A stretch of DNA of 64,000 nt from G965240365 sp965240365. Lineage in GTDB: Bacteria; Pseudomonadota; Gammaproteobacteria; Eutrophobiales; Eutrophobiaceae. The notes below the pieces were generated by a model. The model was not told the origin of the DNA. It saw only the letters and a program-made list of their open reading frames with translations, and did no database searches. The first letter of the stretch is position 1. Each line of letters opens with the position of its first letter. The position numbers and the translations under genes were made by a program. The stretch covers positions 1,302,001 to 1,366,000 of the forward strand of contig OZ251218.1 of NCBI GenBank assembly GCA_965240365.1. The letters are read 5' to 3'. Below, piece after piece: positions 27,118 to 37,028 of this stretch.

Positions 27118-27255
27118 ATAAATCCATCCTGGACTTATCAGAGCACGCAGGGTGAAAATGCGATTTCCACCCTGCTTCAAAATCAATGATTTGCATCATT
27201 GATTTTGGCGGTACGTCCCTGTACCGCGGGAAACTCTGATTCAATCAGAGTTTCC
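27107..27255 (-). repeat. Five-stem dispersed repeat, copy A2
   Basis: A 149-bp copy that starts within the rlmH stop region (GGAAGCTCTGA supplies the TGA). All five stems pair. Stem 2 reads GCAGGGTG/CACCCTGC, stem 3 ends GAT/ATC and stem 4 is GGTAC/GTACC, each a compensated variant of the other copies. Confidence 0.88.
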
Positions 27256-27277
27256 CGTTGAATCCGGCTTCTACATT

Positions 27278-27808
27278 TTATTTTTTAGACAAACCGGCCT
27301 GTCGCAGCCTGTTCAGGGCGCGCACGATCCCGTGACTCCCCAGCGCCAGCCAGATACCCAGCGCCAGCGCCAGCGTGTCGCTGAAGAACGAGGCATAGAC
27401 GCCGGGGTTGGGCGCATGAGCGTGGTCCGAGGCGGATTCCAGCGCGGCCTGGAAGGCATAGGCATAAACCAGATCGGAGCAGTTTAATACGATCAGGGCC
27501 ACGCCAAACACGGACAATAAACCGGCCTGGATGTGGTCGAACGGGACCTCGGCGAGCGTGTCTTCAGACTTGATTTCCGGCACGATCGCGCGCGCGATCC
27601 AGAGCGGAAACTTCCACAAAAGAAGGGCAATGCCGATAAAAACCAGGCTTACGGAAGAGACAAAAACGATATATTTTAGATCGGGCGCGTGTTGCGAGTG
27701 CTGGCTCAACATGGCCGGATAATAACTGATGGTCCTGATGATGATAAAGATCGAGGCCAACCGCGCCAATATTGCCGTGATCTGATAAAGTCTGTCCATA
27801 ATTGTCAC
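27278..27808 (-). CDS. Hypothetical integral membrane protein
   Basis: I do not recognise this 176-residue protein. It has about four transmembrane segments (about residues 6-28, 44-66, 92-114, 138-160) and short loops, one with an Asp/His-rich stretch (SASDHAHAPNP). It has no clear motif. It stands alone, convergent with rlmH and divergent from rdgC. Codon use is normal for the genome, so it is likely real. Confidence 0.65.
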   Translation of the reverse strand: MTIMDRLYQITAILARLASIFIIIRTISYYPAMLSQHSQHAPDLKYIVFVSSVSLVFIGIALLLWKFPLWIARAIVPEIKSEDTLAEVPFDHIQAGLLSVFGVALIVLNCSDLVYAYAFQAALESASDHAHAPNPGVYASFFSDTLALALGIWLALGSHGIVRALNRLRQAGLSKK

Positions 27809-27937
27809 CCTGGTTAATGTTTGTGCAAAACAGATTGCCGAGTATAAACCGGGGCCGGGATAAATTCACTTGCCCGGCGGCCGGGCGGCAAGGATAATCC
27901 GCCTTTTTTCAATCGCAATTCTAACGGCAATCAACTC

Positions 27938-28846
27938 ATGTGGTTCAAGAATCTTCGCATCTATCGGTTCACGAAAAAGATCGACCTCAGCCCGGAAACA
28001 CTGGAGACGCAACTGGCGCGGTTTAGCTTCAAGCCCTGCGGCAATATGGACTTTTCCCGCTATGGCTGGGCGCCGCCCCTTGGGCGCGACGGCGAGATTT
28101 TAACCCACACTTGCGGCGGTTATACTATGCTTGCCGCGCGCAAACAGGAGAAGATCCTGCCGCCCGCCGCGATCAACGAAATGGCGGCGGAGCAGATCGC
28201 CGAGCTTGAGGCGACCGAGGCGCGCGGCGCCTACCGCAGGGAGAAACAGGCGATCAAGGAAGAGATCATCCATACCCTGCTGCCGCGCGCCCTGACCCGC
28301 TCCTATCTGGTTTACGCCTATCTTGACCCGGCGCAGGGGCTGTTGATCATTGATTCGGCCGCCGCGGGCAAGGCGGAAGAGTTTATGCAACACCTGCGCG
28401 CCAGCCTGGGCAGCTTGCCGGTGACGCCGCTGAATTGTCATGGCGACCCGGCAAATGACATGACCCGCTGGCTCAGGGACGGCCCGCCGGATCCCTTTCA
28501 ACTGGACAACGAATGCGAACTGCAAAACCCGCGCGAGGCTAAAAATATCGTCCGCTGCCGCAATCAGGAACTGGAAAGCGCCGAGATACAGGGGCATCTT
28601 GAGGCCGGCAAACGGGTTATCCGGCTGGCACTAAACTGGCGTGAATCGATCCGCTTTGTGCTGGCGGACGACTTTTCCGTCAGGCGCCTGCGCTTTGAAG
28701 AGATCGCCGAAGCAGAGGCCATAAATGACCCGGCGGACAAGGCCGCGCAATTCGATCAGGATTTCGCCGTGATGTCATTGCAATTAAACCGCTTGATCAA
28801 GGAATTGCTGGAAGCCTTTGGCGGCATCGAAAAATCGAATCCTTGA
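27938..28846 (+). CDS. rdgC: Recombination-associated protein RdgC
   Basis: A 302-residue RdgC, a ring-shaped DNA-binding protein that limits RecA activity. Family landmarks include MWFKNLRIYRFT, FKPCGNMDFSRYGWAPPLG and RVIRLALNWRESIRFVLADDFSVRRLRFEE (shown partly). RdgC is nearly confined to beta/gammaproteobacteria, which supports the taxonomic placement. The gene is followed directly by an ABC-transporter relic read in the same frame after its stop. Confidence 0.94.
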   Translation: MWFKNLRIYRFTKKIDLSPETLETQLARFSFKPCGNMDFSRYGWAPPLGRDGEILTHTCGGYTMLAARKQEKILPPAAINEMAAEQIAELEATEARGAYRREKQAIKEEIIHTLLPRALTRSYLVYAYLDPAQGLLIIDSAAAGKAEEFMQHLRASLGSLPVTPLNCHGDPANDMTRWLRDGPPDPFQLDNECELQNPREAKNIVRCRNQELESAEIQGHLEAGKRVIRLALNWRESIRFVLADDFSVRRLRFEEIAEAEAINDPADKAAQFDQDFAVMSLQLNRLIKELLEAFGGIEKSNP

Positions 28847-29867
28847 CCCCTGGTTGCCTGCGCCGGCTCGGCCCTGGAACTGGGTTTGGCCTGCGCGTTG
28901 ATACTAAACGGCGGGCTGCTCATAAGCGGCGGCATGGAGGCCCAAACCTTTGTGCCGGCAACGCTGCTGACGGTGTTGATATTCCTTCCCGTCCTGCAAC
29001 AACTTGGCGGATCGGTCGCGCTGCGCTTTGCGCGGGACGCGGAAAAAGCCCTTGCCGGGTTTTTATCGGCGCCGGATCTCGCGTCCGGGAAGGCTGCTAA
29101 GGTCCCGGAAAACAACGCGATCCGCTTTGAAAATGTCTCCTTCGCCTATCCCGGCGAACGGCGCCGGGAAGCGCTGCACAACGCCAGTTTCGACATACCC
29201 ATTGGCGGCGTGACCGCTATCGTGGGGCCAAGCGGGGCCGGCAAATCCACCGTACTCAATCTGAGCGCCCGCTTTTATGACCCGTCCTTTGGCGCCGTCA
29301 AACTCGGGGGCATCGATCTGCAAGACATGCCGCCGCATGATCTGCTGGCGAAAATGTCGATCGTGTTGCTGGATGAAGCGAGCGCGGCGATTGACCCGAT
29401 TAACGGCGCGGCAATTCAAGAGGCGATAGGCGAACTGTCGCGCATCATCTCAGCGCCATTGCGCAATCGGATCGGATTATTGTCCTAGGGCCTGTTTACA
29501 CTATGTTGGCCGTCCTGTTGTGTCCCAAACTGCGCCAATCAAGGCGCGCGGAGCGTAGTTTGGTCATTCCAAATGAGCGACAAGCAACGCCGAGTGGCGC
29601 AGTTTGGGACACAACCCGAAGGGCTTGGCCTGTTTTGCGCCCCAGCTTCGTTGTCAGTCGCTTGAGTAGCGCAACTACACTGCGCTTCTTCCGCCTTGCT
29701 GGCGCGCAAAACAGACTCAAGCAGGAAGGCCAACATAGTGTAAACAGGCCCTAAATAAAGGCGCGGTCGAAGCCGTCGGGCGGCATAGCCAACTGCTGGA
29801 ACAATCACCGACCTATAAAAGCCTGTGGGAGGCCCACCGAAATTCCCTGCAATGGCGTCTGGCCTGA
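28847..29867 (+). pseudogene. Broken ABC transporter (fused permease-ATPase, YbtP/Q or MsbA-like)
   Basis: The relic has the last permease helices (LGLACALILNGGLLISGG and LQQLGGS), then a nucleotide-binding domain with intact Walker A GPSGAGKST. After DLLAKMSIV the sequence jumps straight to LLDEASAAIDP (Walker B/D-loop), so the Q-loop and the LSGGQ signature (about 70 residues) are deleted. A frameshift follows: the next part, AHHLSAIAQSDRIIVL (H-loop), is in another frame. A MITE (29488-29751) then splits the gene before NKGAVEAVGRHSQLLEQSP and the stop at 29865-29867. The N-terminal half is also missing. Such fused transporters export or import siderophore-like and lipid substrates. It cannot work. 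Confidence 0.85.
29488..29751. mobile_element. 264-bp MITE with TA target duplication
   Basis: Ends are exact inverted repeats over 24 bases, beginning GGGCCTGTTTACAC. The element is flanked on both sides by TA; removing it and one TA restores the sequence GTCCTAAATAAAGG and joins IIVL to NKGAVEAV of the ABC gene in frame. The TA duplication is typical of IS630/Tc1-mariner transposases. The interior holds two large nested hairpins, for example TGTCCCAAACTGCGCCA with its complement. There is no coding capacity and no transposase nearby. Confidence 0.9.
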
Positions 29868-29910
29868 GCACGGGTAAAAACAGGGGACAGTCTGCCATGT
29901 TCCGTTATTG

Positions 29911-29963
29911 CCTGTTTTTCACTTTAATCCGGCCTGCCGGCCCGGATTAAAGTGAAAAACAGG
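29911..29963. repeat. Long perfect hairpin upstream of hppA
   Basis: A 22-bp perfect stem (CCTGTTTTTCACTTTAATCC...) with a 9-base loop CCTGCCGGC. It lies between the ABC relic and hppA, about 144 bases before the hppA ATG. It might be a REP-like element or a terminator-like barrier; no T-run follows. Confidence 0.7.
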
Positions 29964-30106
29964 TTCAAAATCTCCGTTTATTTGGTGTAAACTCTGCCTC
30001 TTTGCTCACTGCCCATTTTGGCCCTCGCAAATATTTTTCAGAATTTTCATTCTGGACATAAACCTGAATTTAACAAAAAACAAGCTGACAACAGAAGGAG
30101 ACGTTA

Positions 30107-32125
<2,019 letters not shown>

Positions 32126-32136
32126 AGTTCAGCCAT

Positions 32137-32170
32137 AAAAGCGCCCCGGCAATCGCCGTGGCGCTTTTTT
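32137..32170 (+). terminator. Rho-independent terminator of hppA
   Basis: AAAAGCGCC pairs with GGCGCTTTT around a 14-base loop, with extra T after it. Confidence 0.88.
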
Positions 32171-32197
32171 ATCTATACGCCACTCCGGGTTTCCGCA

Positions 32198-32707
32198 ATG
32201 CGCCACAGCACCGGCTTCCCGCCCATCGCCAACCAGGATGCCAGGATATTAATCCTCGGTTCCATGCCGGGACAAAGATCACTCGCGGAAGAACAATACT
32301 ACGCGCATCCGCACAATAGTTTCTGGCCGATCATCTGCAAACTGCTCAACAACAAAAACGATCTTGATTACGGGCAAAAACAACGGCTGCTGCTCGACAA
32401 CAAGATTGCCCTGTGGGACGTATTGAAAAAATGTGAACGAAAGGGCAGCCTGGATTCGAATATCAACCCCCGGACCATAGCGCTGAATGACTTCAAGTCC
32501 TTTTTTTTGCAACAACCCGGGATCAAGACCGTATTTTTTAACGGCGCCAGGGCCGAACAGCTTTTCAGAAAAGGCGTACTGAAGACACTAAAACAAAGCG
32601 CGCCCGCGCTGGCCTGCTTCAGGCTCCCCTCCACCAGCCCGGCCCATGCGGCGCTCGGATTTGAAGAGAAATACAGCAGGTGGGAGGTTATCCTGGATTA
32701 TCTCTAA
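32198..32707 (+). CDS. DNA-deoxyinosine (hypoxanthine) glycosylase, UDG superfamily
   Basis: A 169-residue member of the uracil-DNA glycosylase superfamily, matching the hypoxanthine-DNA glycosylase subfamily. The motifs LILGSMPGQRSLAEEQYYAHPHNSFW (shown partly as ILGSMPGQRSL) and LPSTSPAHAA are diagnostic; the first binds the flipped base, the second is motif 2 with His. The enzyme would excise deaminated adenine, and perhaps uracil, from DNA in base-excision repair. It stands alone after the hppA terminator. Confidence 0.85.
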   Translation: MRHSTGFPPIANQDARILILGSMPGQRSLAEEQYYAHPHNSFWPIICKLLNNKNDLDYGQKQRLLLDNKIALWDVLKKCERKGSLDSNINPRTIALNDFKSFFLQQPGIKTVFFNGARAEQLFRKGVLKTLKQSAPALACFRLPSTSPAHAALGFEEKYSRWEVILDYL

Positions 32708-32783
32708 AAATGACTCTTTTGAATTTCGAGTGGGTCAGGCCGCATGTGGATTGGGTGTGCAGAAAATGATATTAACCTGCGTA

Positions 32784-32802
32784 CCTGCCTGCGGCAGGCA
32801 GG
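32784..32802. repeat. 19-bp palindrome, D type
   Basis: CCTGCCTGCGGCAGGCAGG. The same palindrome, with two variable central bases, occurs at 2292-2310 (inside repeat A1), 36861-36879 (one mismatch) and 54189-54207. Confidence 0.7.
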
Positions 32803-32820
32803 TCGCCTCCGTTTTATTAA

Positions 32821-32969
32821 GGAAACTCTGATTCAATCAGAGTTTCCTGCGGTACAGGGACGTGCCGCCAAAATCAATGACGTAAGTCATTGATTTTGAA
32901 GCAGAGTGAAAATCGCATTTTCACTCTGCGCGCCCTGAGAAATCCAGGATGGATTTATTCAGGGCTTCC
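32821..32969 (+). repeat. Five-stem dispersed repeat, copy A3
   Basis: A 149-bp copy in the same orientation as A1. Its outer stem is GCCCTGA/TCAGGGC and stem 2 GCAGAGTG/CACTCTGC, both compensated relative to A2 and A4. No gene lies between 32708 and 33042 apart from this and the D palindrome. Confidence 0.88.
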
Positions 32970-33042
32970 TTAATCTCCCACTCGGATTTTGAAAGAAGTG
33001 TTAAAAGCAATCAGGCTTATTGCCGCGGGCCTTGGCGCAAAA

Positions 33043-33330
33043 TTACGCCGCGGTAAACTTCCTTACCTTAATCTTCTTCGCGCGCTGCCGCGCCTGCCAA
33101 AGATCGTACTGCATCTGTTGCTGCAACCAGCTTTCCGCGCTGCCACCAAAGCCATGCGAGAGGCGGATGGCCATCTCCGGGGAGATTCCCAGGCGACCGT
33201 TGAGCAGCATGGAGAGCGTGTTACGCGACACGCCGAGGCCCGCCGCGGCCGCTGTCACCGTCAGCCCCAAAGGCGCAAGGCATTGCCGCTTTATGAGCGC
33301 TCCGGGGTGGGGGGGGTTGTGCATCAGCAT
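33043..33330 (-). CDS. higA: HigA family antitoxin (XRE-type)
   Basis: A 95-residue helix-turn-helix protein of the HigA/VapI type. It starts MLMHNPPHPGALIKRQCLAPLGLTVTAAAAGL and has the HTH GLGVSRNTLSMLLNGRLGIS (shown partly), then MAIRLSHGFGGSAESWLQQQ. I chose the ATG at 33330, since the longer reading runs into higB. It would bind HigB and repress the operon. It lies 16 bases after the higB stop, the usual toxin-first order. Confidence 0.92.
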   Translation of the reverse strand: MLMHNPPHPGALIKRQCLAPLGLTVTAAAAGLGVSRNTLSMLLNGRLGISPEMAIRLSHGFGGSAESWLQQQMQYDLWQARQRAKKIKVRKFTAA

Positions 33331-33346
33331 AGTATCGCCACCTTTT

Positions 33347-33625
33347 CTAATGGTAATCCAGATAATCAACATCGACGGCATGGCCGTCCTCAAAGCGGAA
33401 GATCACCCTCCAGTTTGCCCGCACCGTCACGGCCCGGAACCCGGCATAGCGCCCTCTCAGGCGGTGCAGCCGAAAACCGGGCAAATCCATGTCTTCAGGA
33501 CCGGCGGACGCATTCAGCCGCGCCAGAATATCCCGCACGATGTCGCGGTGGTCGGCGCGGATGCGGCTTTCATCGCCCCGCTCAAAGAATCGTCTTAGCG
33601 CCCTGCTCTTGAAGCCTTGTATCAT
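33347..33625 (-). CDS. higB: HigB family toxin (RelE superfamily)
   Basis: A 92-residue RelE-fold toxin beginning MIQGFKSRALRRFFERGD, the typical HigB start. The core PEDMDLPGFRLHRLRGRYAG and VTVRANWRVIFRFEDGHAVDVDYLDYH are conserved. Such toxins cut mRNA on the ribosome. I chose the ATG at 33625; an upstream ATG at 33640 would add five residues. It is paired with higA and looks intact. Confidence 0.92.
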   Translation of the reverse strand: MIQGFKSRALRRFFERGDESRIRADHRDIVRDILARLNASAGPEDMDLPGFRLHRLRGRYAGFRAVTVRANWRVIFRFEDGHAVDVDYLDYH

Positions 33626-33661
33626 AACGTATTGCAACACGTATTATTACATTTTGCAATT

Positions 33662-33779
33662 TTGCTTCTGTCAGCGCAATGTCTGAAAGGCCAGACTGCC
33701 GTTTGCCGCGGCTTTGGGCAAGCAATCTCATAGCAGGCGGCGCGGTCGCCACGTTGGCATAGATCAGGATATTGGTGTC
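33662..33779 (-). pseudogene. PIN-domain (VapC-like) toxin fragment
   Basis: On the minus strand from 33779 the frame reads DTNILIYANVATAPPAM, the conserved first strand and acidic residue of a PIN-domain RNase, then RLLAQSRG and unrelated residues. There is no start codon before it (the upstream side is a REP-like repeat, GCGAAAGCTGG) and the rest of the domain is missing. It appears to be a remnant of a vapBC locus adjacent to higBA. Confidence 0.45.
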
Positions 33780-33815
33780 AGCGAAAGCTGGAATCCAGTG
33801 GAGGCATAAAAATAA

Positions 33816-34472
33816 TCAACCCGCCCGCCGGATAAATAATTCGGCCTTTTCGATCATGGCATCGGCATCAATATAATCCGGCTCAAGCCGAAGTTGTTTG
33901 CGGCCGTCATCCAGCAACAGGCTTGGGAAGCTGTTCAAGCCCAGTTGACGCGATACTTTTATCTCCTGCCGTAGCGTCGTATGGCTCTCTTTGGCGCGCA
34001 GGTCTGCGCTGAATTTATCTTTATCCAGGCCCAGTTCGGTGGCCAGACTGATCAGGGTTGCGCTATCGGAGGGGTTGCGCGCCTTTTGGTAATAGGCGTC
34101 CTGTATGGCTTGTGTCATGGCCCTGTCCAGCCTGTCCGGGGGATCGCCCTGCAGGCGCGCCGCGATCACGGCCCGGCAGGCGGGATAGGTGGAACGCCGG
34201 GGCTGGCATTTTTGCCAGAAGTCATAGTTAAAAACCGTGCCGGGCACGGTTTGTTCGATCCGCCGCCAGTTATTGATCACATACGACCTGGTCTGTTCCG
34301 GCATCGGTGCATCGCTGTCTTTGGCCAGGCCACCCAGGAGCCGCACTATTTCAACCTCTTTGTCCAGGGCCCGCAGCAGCGCGGTCAACGAGGGTCTGAA
34401 GGCATAACACCAACTGCACATGGGGTCATGCGCGTAATAAAGCCGCGGCGTCATGGCGGCGCCCTCGTTCAT
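33816..34472 (-). CDS. DsbA family oxidoreductase (FrnE/HCCA isomerase-like)
   Basis: A 218-residue thioredoxin-fold protein with the active-site motif CSWC (residues 19-22, in HDPMCSWCYAFRPS). The helical insert and cis-Pro region FPSLLLDD match the DsbA/2-hydroxychromene-2-carboxylate isomerase-like group. There is no signal peptide, so it is probably cytoplasmic, perhaps with thiol-disulfide or GST-kappa-like activity. The ATG at 34472 overlaps the pfp stop by four bases (ATGA), so it is translated with pfp; the link to PPi glycolysis is not obvious. Confidence 0.85.
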   Translation of the reverse strand: MNEGAAMTPRLYYAHDPMCSWCYAFRPSLTALLRALDKEVEIVRLLGGLAKDSDAPMPEQTRSYVINNWRRIEQTVPGTVFNYDFWQKCQPRRSTYPACRAVIAARLQGDPPDRLDRAMTQAIQDAYYQKARNPSDSATLISLATELGLDKDKFSADLRAKESHTTLRQEIKVSRQLGLNSFPSLLLDDGRKQLRLEPDYIDADAMIEKAELFIRRAG

Positions 34473-35734
34473 GGTTTGAATCCGGTGTTCAGCACCTTGT
34501 TCACCGGCCTGTTTTTTAAGCTCACGTAGCGGGGCAGGCCATGCTCATAAGGCGGATAGTCTTCGCCGGCGATCAGTGGCGCAAGATAGCGGCGGCAGGC
34601 GTCACTGATGCCAAAACCGTCCGCGCTGATAAATTCCCGCGGCATTTGCTTTTCGATATTGGCGACATCCTTGAGGCGCGCCTTGCCGATCGCCCAGGCG
34701 TAGGGGGCGTCGGATGTTCTTTCAATCGTCGGCATCACGGCATTTTCGCCGGCAATGGCCATTTCAACCGCGGCCCGGCCGACGGCGTAGGCCTGCGCCA
34801 CATCGGTCCCGGAGGCGATATGCCGCGCCGCGCGTTGCAGATAATCGGCCACGGCCCAATGGCATTTATAGCCCAGCGCGTCCCGCACCATGCCGGCGAC
34901 AACCGGCGCCACGCCGCCTAACTGCGCATGCCCAAAGGCATCGTGGCTGCCCTGCTCCGCCAGGAATCTGCCGTCCGCCTGACGCGCCCCCTCGGAGACA
35001 ACGATGGCGCAGTATTCATATTTTTGAACGTTTTCCTTGACCTTATTGATGAACAGGTCCCGCTCGAATTCGATTTCCGGGAAGATAATCACAAGCGGGA
35101 TATCGTTGTTTGCGTCCGCCGCTAGGCCGCCCGCTGCGGCGATCCAGCCGGCATGGCGGCCCATCACCTCAAAAACGAATACCCGGGTCGAAGTGCGCGC
35201 CATTGAGCGAACATCGAAGGAGGCCTCGCGGGTCGAGGTCGCGATATATTTTGCGACCGAACCGAAACCGGGACAGACATCCGTGACCGGCAGGTCATTA
35301 TCAATCGTTTTGGGGATATGGATGACCCGCAGCGGGAAACCTGTTTTTGCGGCCAGTTGCGAGACCTTATGGCAGGTATCGGCCGAGTCGCCGCCGCCGT
35401 TATAAAAGAAATAACCGATATTATGCGCCTTGAAGACCTCGATCAGGCGTTGGTACTGCGCCTTGTTTTCTTCAAGGCCCTGCAGTTTATAGCGGCAGGA
35501 GCCGAATGCGCCGGCGGGCGTATGTCTCAAGGCCGCGATATCCGCGGCGCTTTCCCGGCCGGTATCAATCAAATCTTCTGTCAGCGCGCCGATGATGCCG
35601 TTGCGTCCGGCATAGACGTTTGCAATCTGGCCCCGGTTTTTTCTGGCGGTCTCGATCACGCCCGCGGCGCTGGCGTTGATCACGGCGGTCACCCCGCCGG
35701 ATTGGGCATAAAAGGCATTTTTGGCGGCTGCCAT
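34469..35734 (-). CDS. pfp: PPi-dependent 6-phosphofructokinase
   Basis: A 421-residue phosphofructokinase of the group II, PPi-using type. The phosphoryl-donor site reads GGGDS at residues 113-117; the Asp in the position of Gly104 of E. coli PfkA, and Lys in PKTIDND (141-147), mark PPi specificity. MGRHAGWIAAAGGL and EGARQADGR are standard. The reaction is reversible and uses PPi rather than ATP, so it can serve glycolysis and gluconeogenesis. It is common in methylotrophs and methanotrophs. HppA, which pumps ions with PPi, lies 2.3 kb away on the other strand. Confidence 0.93.
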   Translation of the reverse strand: MAAAKNAFYAQSGGVTAVINASAAGVIETARKNRGQIANVYAGRNGIIGALTEDLIDTGRESAADIAALRHTPAGAFGSCRYKLQGLEENKAQYQRLIEVFKAHNIGYFFYNGGGDSADTCHKVSQLAAKTGFPLRVIHIPKTIDNDLPVTDVCPGFGSVAKYIATSTREASFDVRSMARTSTRVFVFEVMGRHAGWIAAAGGLAADANNDIPLVIIFPEIEFERDLFINKVKENVQKYEYCAIVVSEGARQADGRFLAEQGSHDAFGHAQLGGVAPVVAGMVRDALGYKCHWAVADYLQRAARHIASGTDVAQAYAVGRAAVEMAIAGENAVMPTIERTSDAPYAWAIGKARLKDVANIEKQMPREFISADGFGISDACRRYLAPLIAGEDYPPYEHGLPRYVSLKNRPVNKVLNTGFKP

Positions 35735-35797
35735 AGCGATTTCACTCCGGGATTATCAATTTGCGGAAACCTGACATACCCTTCAGAAGCCCGGGCC

Positions 35798-36412
35798 TCA
35801 GGCCGCGGGAGGCCGGGTTTCGAGCATGGACGGCCGTTTGGAAAAGCCTTCATACCAGGCGGTCAGCGCGGGGCGGGCCGTGCGCCATTCCAGATCCGCG
35901 AAGCGGAAATCCAGATAACCCAGCGCCGCCCCGAAGGCGATCTGGGCCATCGTGACCCGCTCGTCGAAGCCCCGGCATTCGCGCTCCATCGCGTCCAGCG
36001 CGCCTTTGATCTTGCCGATCTGCGCCTGAATCCAGTCGGCCCAGCGCAGGGCTTCCGGCCGCAACGCCATTTCATAGCGGGTGTTGACGGCGCTGTCCAG
36101 AAGCCCCTCCGCCGTCGCCTCCTGCCGCATCACCGTCCAATGTTCGGGCGCCGTTGCGGGATAGAATTTCGGTTTGCCGTGCAGGCTGTCGAGATAAAGG
36201 GTGATGACCCGGCTGTCGAACAAGGTAGCGCCATCATCAAGAATCAGCACCGGGATACGGCCGCCCGGATTCTCTGTCCAGAGCACGGCGGGGGTGGAGA
36301 CTGGCGTGGTCGCGGTTTCGATCTCTTCGACCCTGGCGAGCAGCCCCGCTTCCCGGATCAGTACGCGGACTTTACGGGCGTAGGGCGAGGCGTGGGCATG
36401 GCGCAATTTCAT
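35798..36412 (-). CDS. Glutathione S-transferase family protein
   Basis: A 204-residue GST. The thioredoxin-like N-terminal half starts MKLRHAHASPYARKVRVLIREAGL (Ser/Tyr at the SPY position are the likely catalytic residues), followed by NPGGRIPVLILDDGATLFDSRVITLYLD, the glutathione gamma-glutamyl binding loop. The C-terminal helical domain is complete. I chose the ATG at 36412 from family alignment. Substrate is unknown. It is adjacent to pfp but separated by 63 bases. Confidence 0.88.
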   Translation of the reverse strand: MKLRHAHASPYARKVRVLIREAGLLARVEEIETATTPVSTPAVLWTENPGGRIPVLILDDGATLFDSRVITLYLDSLHGKPKFYPATAPEHWTVMRQEATAEGLLDSAVNTRYEMALRPEALRWADWIQAQIGKIKGALDAMERECRGFDERVTMAQIAFGAALGYLDFRFADLEWRTARPALTAWYEGFSKRPSMLETRPPAA

Positions 36413-36565
36413 AATAAGATCCTGAATTTCCAAGGAAAAGATGTGAGTCTGGCTGTTTTCAAGGCGCCAATCCAGGGCCAAAGACGACAGATATGCTGCT
36501 CCGGCTAATTTTCTATATTGCCTTTGGGCGGCTTCGTTGATTAACGGCGCGATTGTGTTTGCCCG

Positions 36566-36751
36566 TCATAAAAACAGTTTTACGATGGCAACGACAGCCA
36601 GTGTTGCCGAAACGATAATAACAACTTCATACCATTTTGATTCCTTGCCGACTTTTTTTATTTCTTCGTTTACCTTTGCCGTTTCTGCAATCATTTTGTT
36701 GATTTCGGTCCTGAGTTTTTCAATTTGCAACTCTTCTTTATTTGCGCTCAT
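36566..36751 (-). CDS. Small hypothetical protein with coiled coil and C-terminal membrane helix
   Basis: About 61 residues: MSANKEELQIEKLRTEINKMIAETAKVNEEIKKV is a long coiled coil, then a single transmembrane helix (VVIIVSATLAVVAIVKLFL) at the extreme C-terminus. Many bacteria have similar tail-anchored small proteins of unknown role. A longer form from 36793 would add 14 residues. Codon use is AT-richer than the rest, so transfer is possible. Confidence 0.6.
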   Translation of the reverse strand: MSANKEELQIEKLRTEINKMIAETAKVNEEIKKVGKESKWYEVVIIVSATLAVVAIVKLFL

Positions 36752-36860
36752 TAGCAGTTTCTTTTTTGTGTTTGCAGGTCCCTGTTCTTTCAAGAATGGC
36801 CTAGCCTGACAACCTTGACCCCGGTTAATTTATCAACGGGCTTGAACGGGCCGTTTCTGG

Positions 36861-36912
36861 CCCGCCTGTAGCAGGCAGGTCAGTCCTGGATAGACTTATT
36901 CGGGGTTTTCGT
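36861..36912. repeat. D palindrome variant followed by a partial five-stem repeat
   Basis: CCCGCCTGTAGCAGGCAGG (one mismatch from the D palindrome), then TCCTGGATAGACTTATTC, a degenerate match to one end of the 149-bp repeat. No gene is evident between 36794 and 37028. Confidence 0.5.
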
Positions 36913-37028
36913 AAGGGGAATTCTGCTATCAGAATGGTATTATTCCATTAACCTGGCCGCCCTTCAAGCCGAAGACTTGGTCCGCGGGAACAGGCAGGCG
37001 GCGCTGCCGCGGAGGTCAGGCAAGCCGT

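Noticed and set aside
35318..36508. 396-codon open frame on the plus strand opposite pfp and the GST gene
   Set aside because: It is antisense to two well-supported genes, its protein has no recognisable motif, and such long shadow frames are common in this GC-rich DNA.
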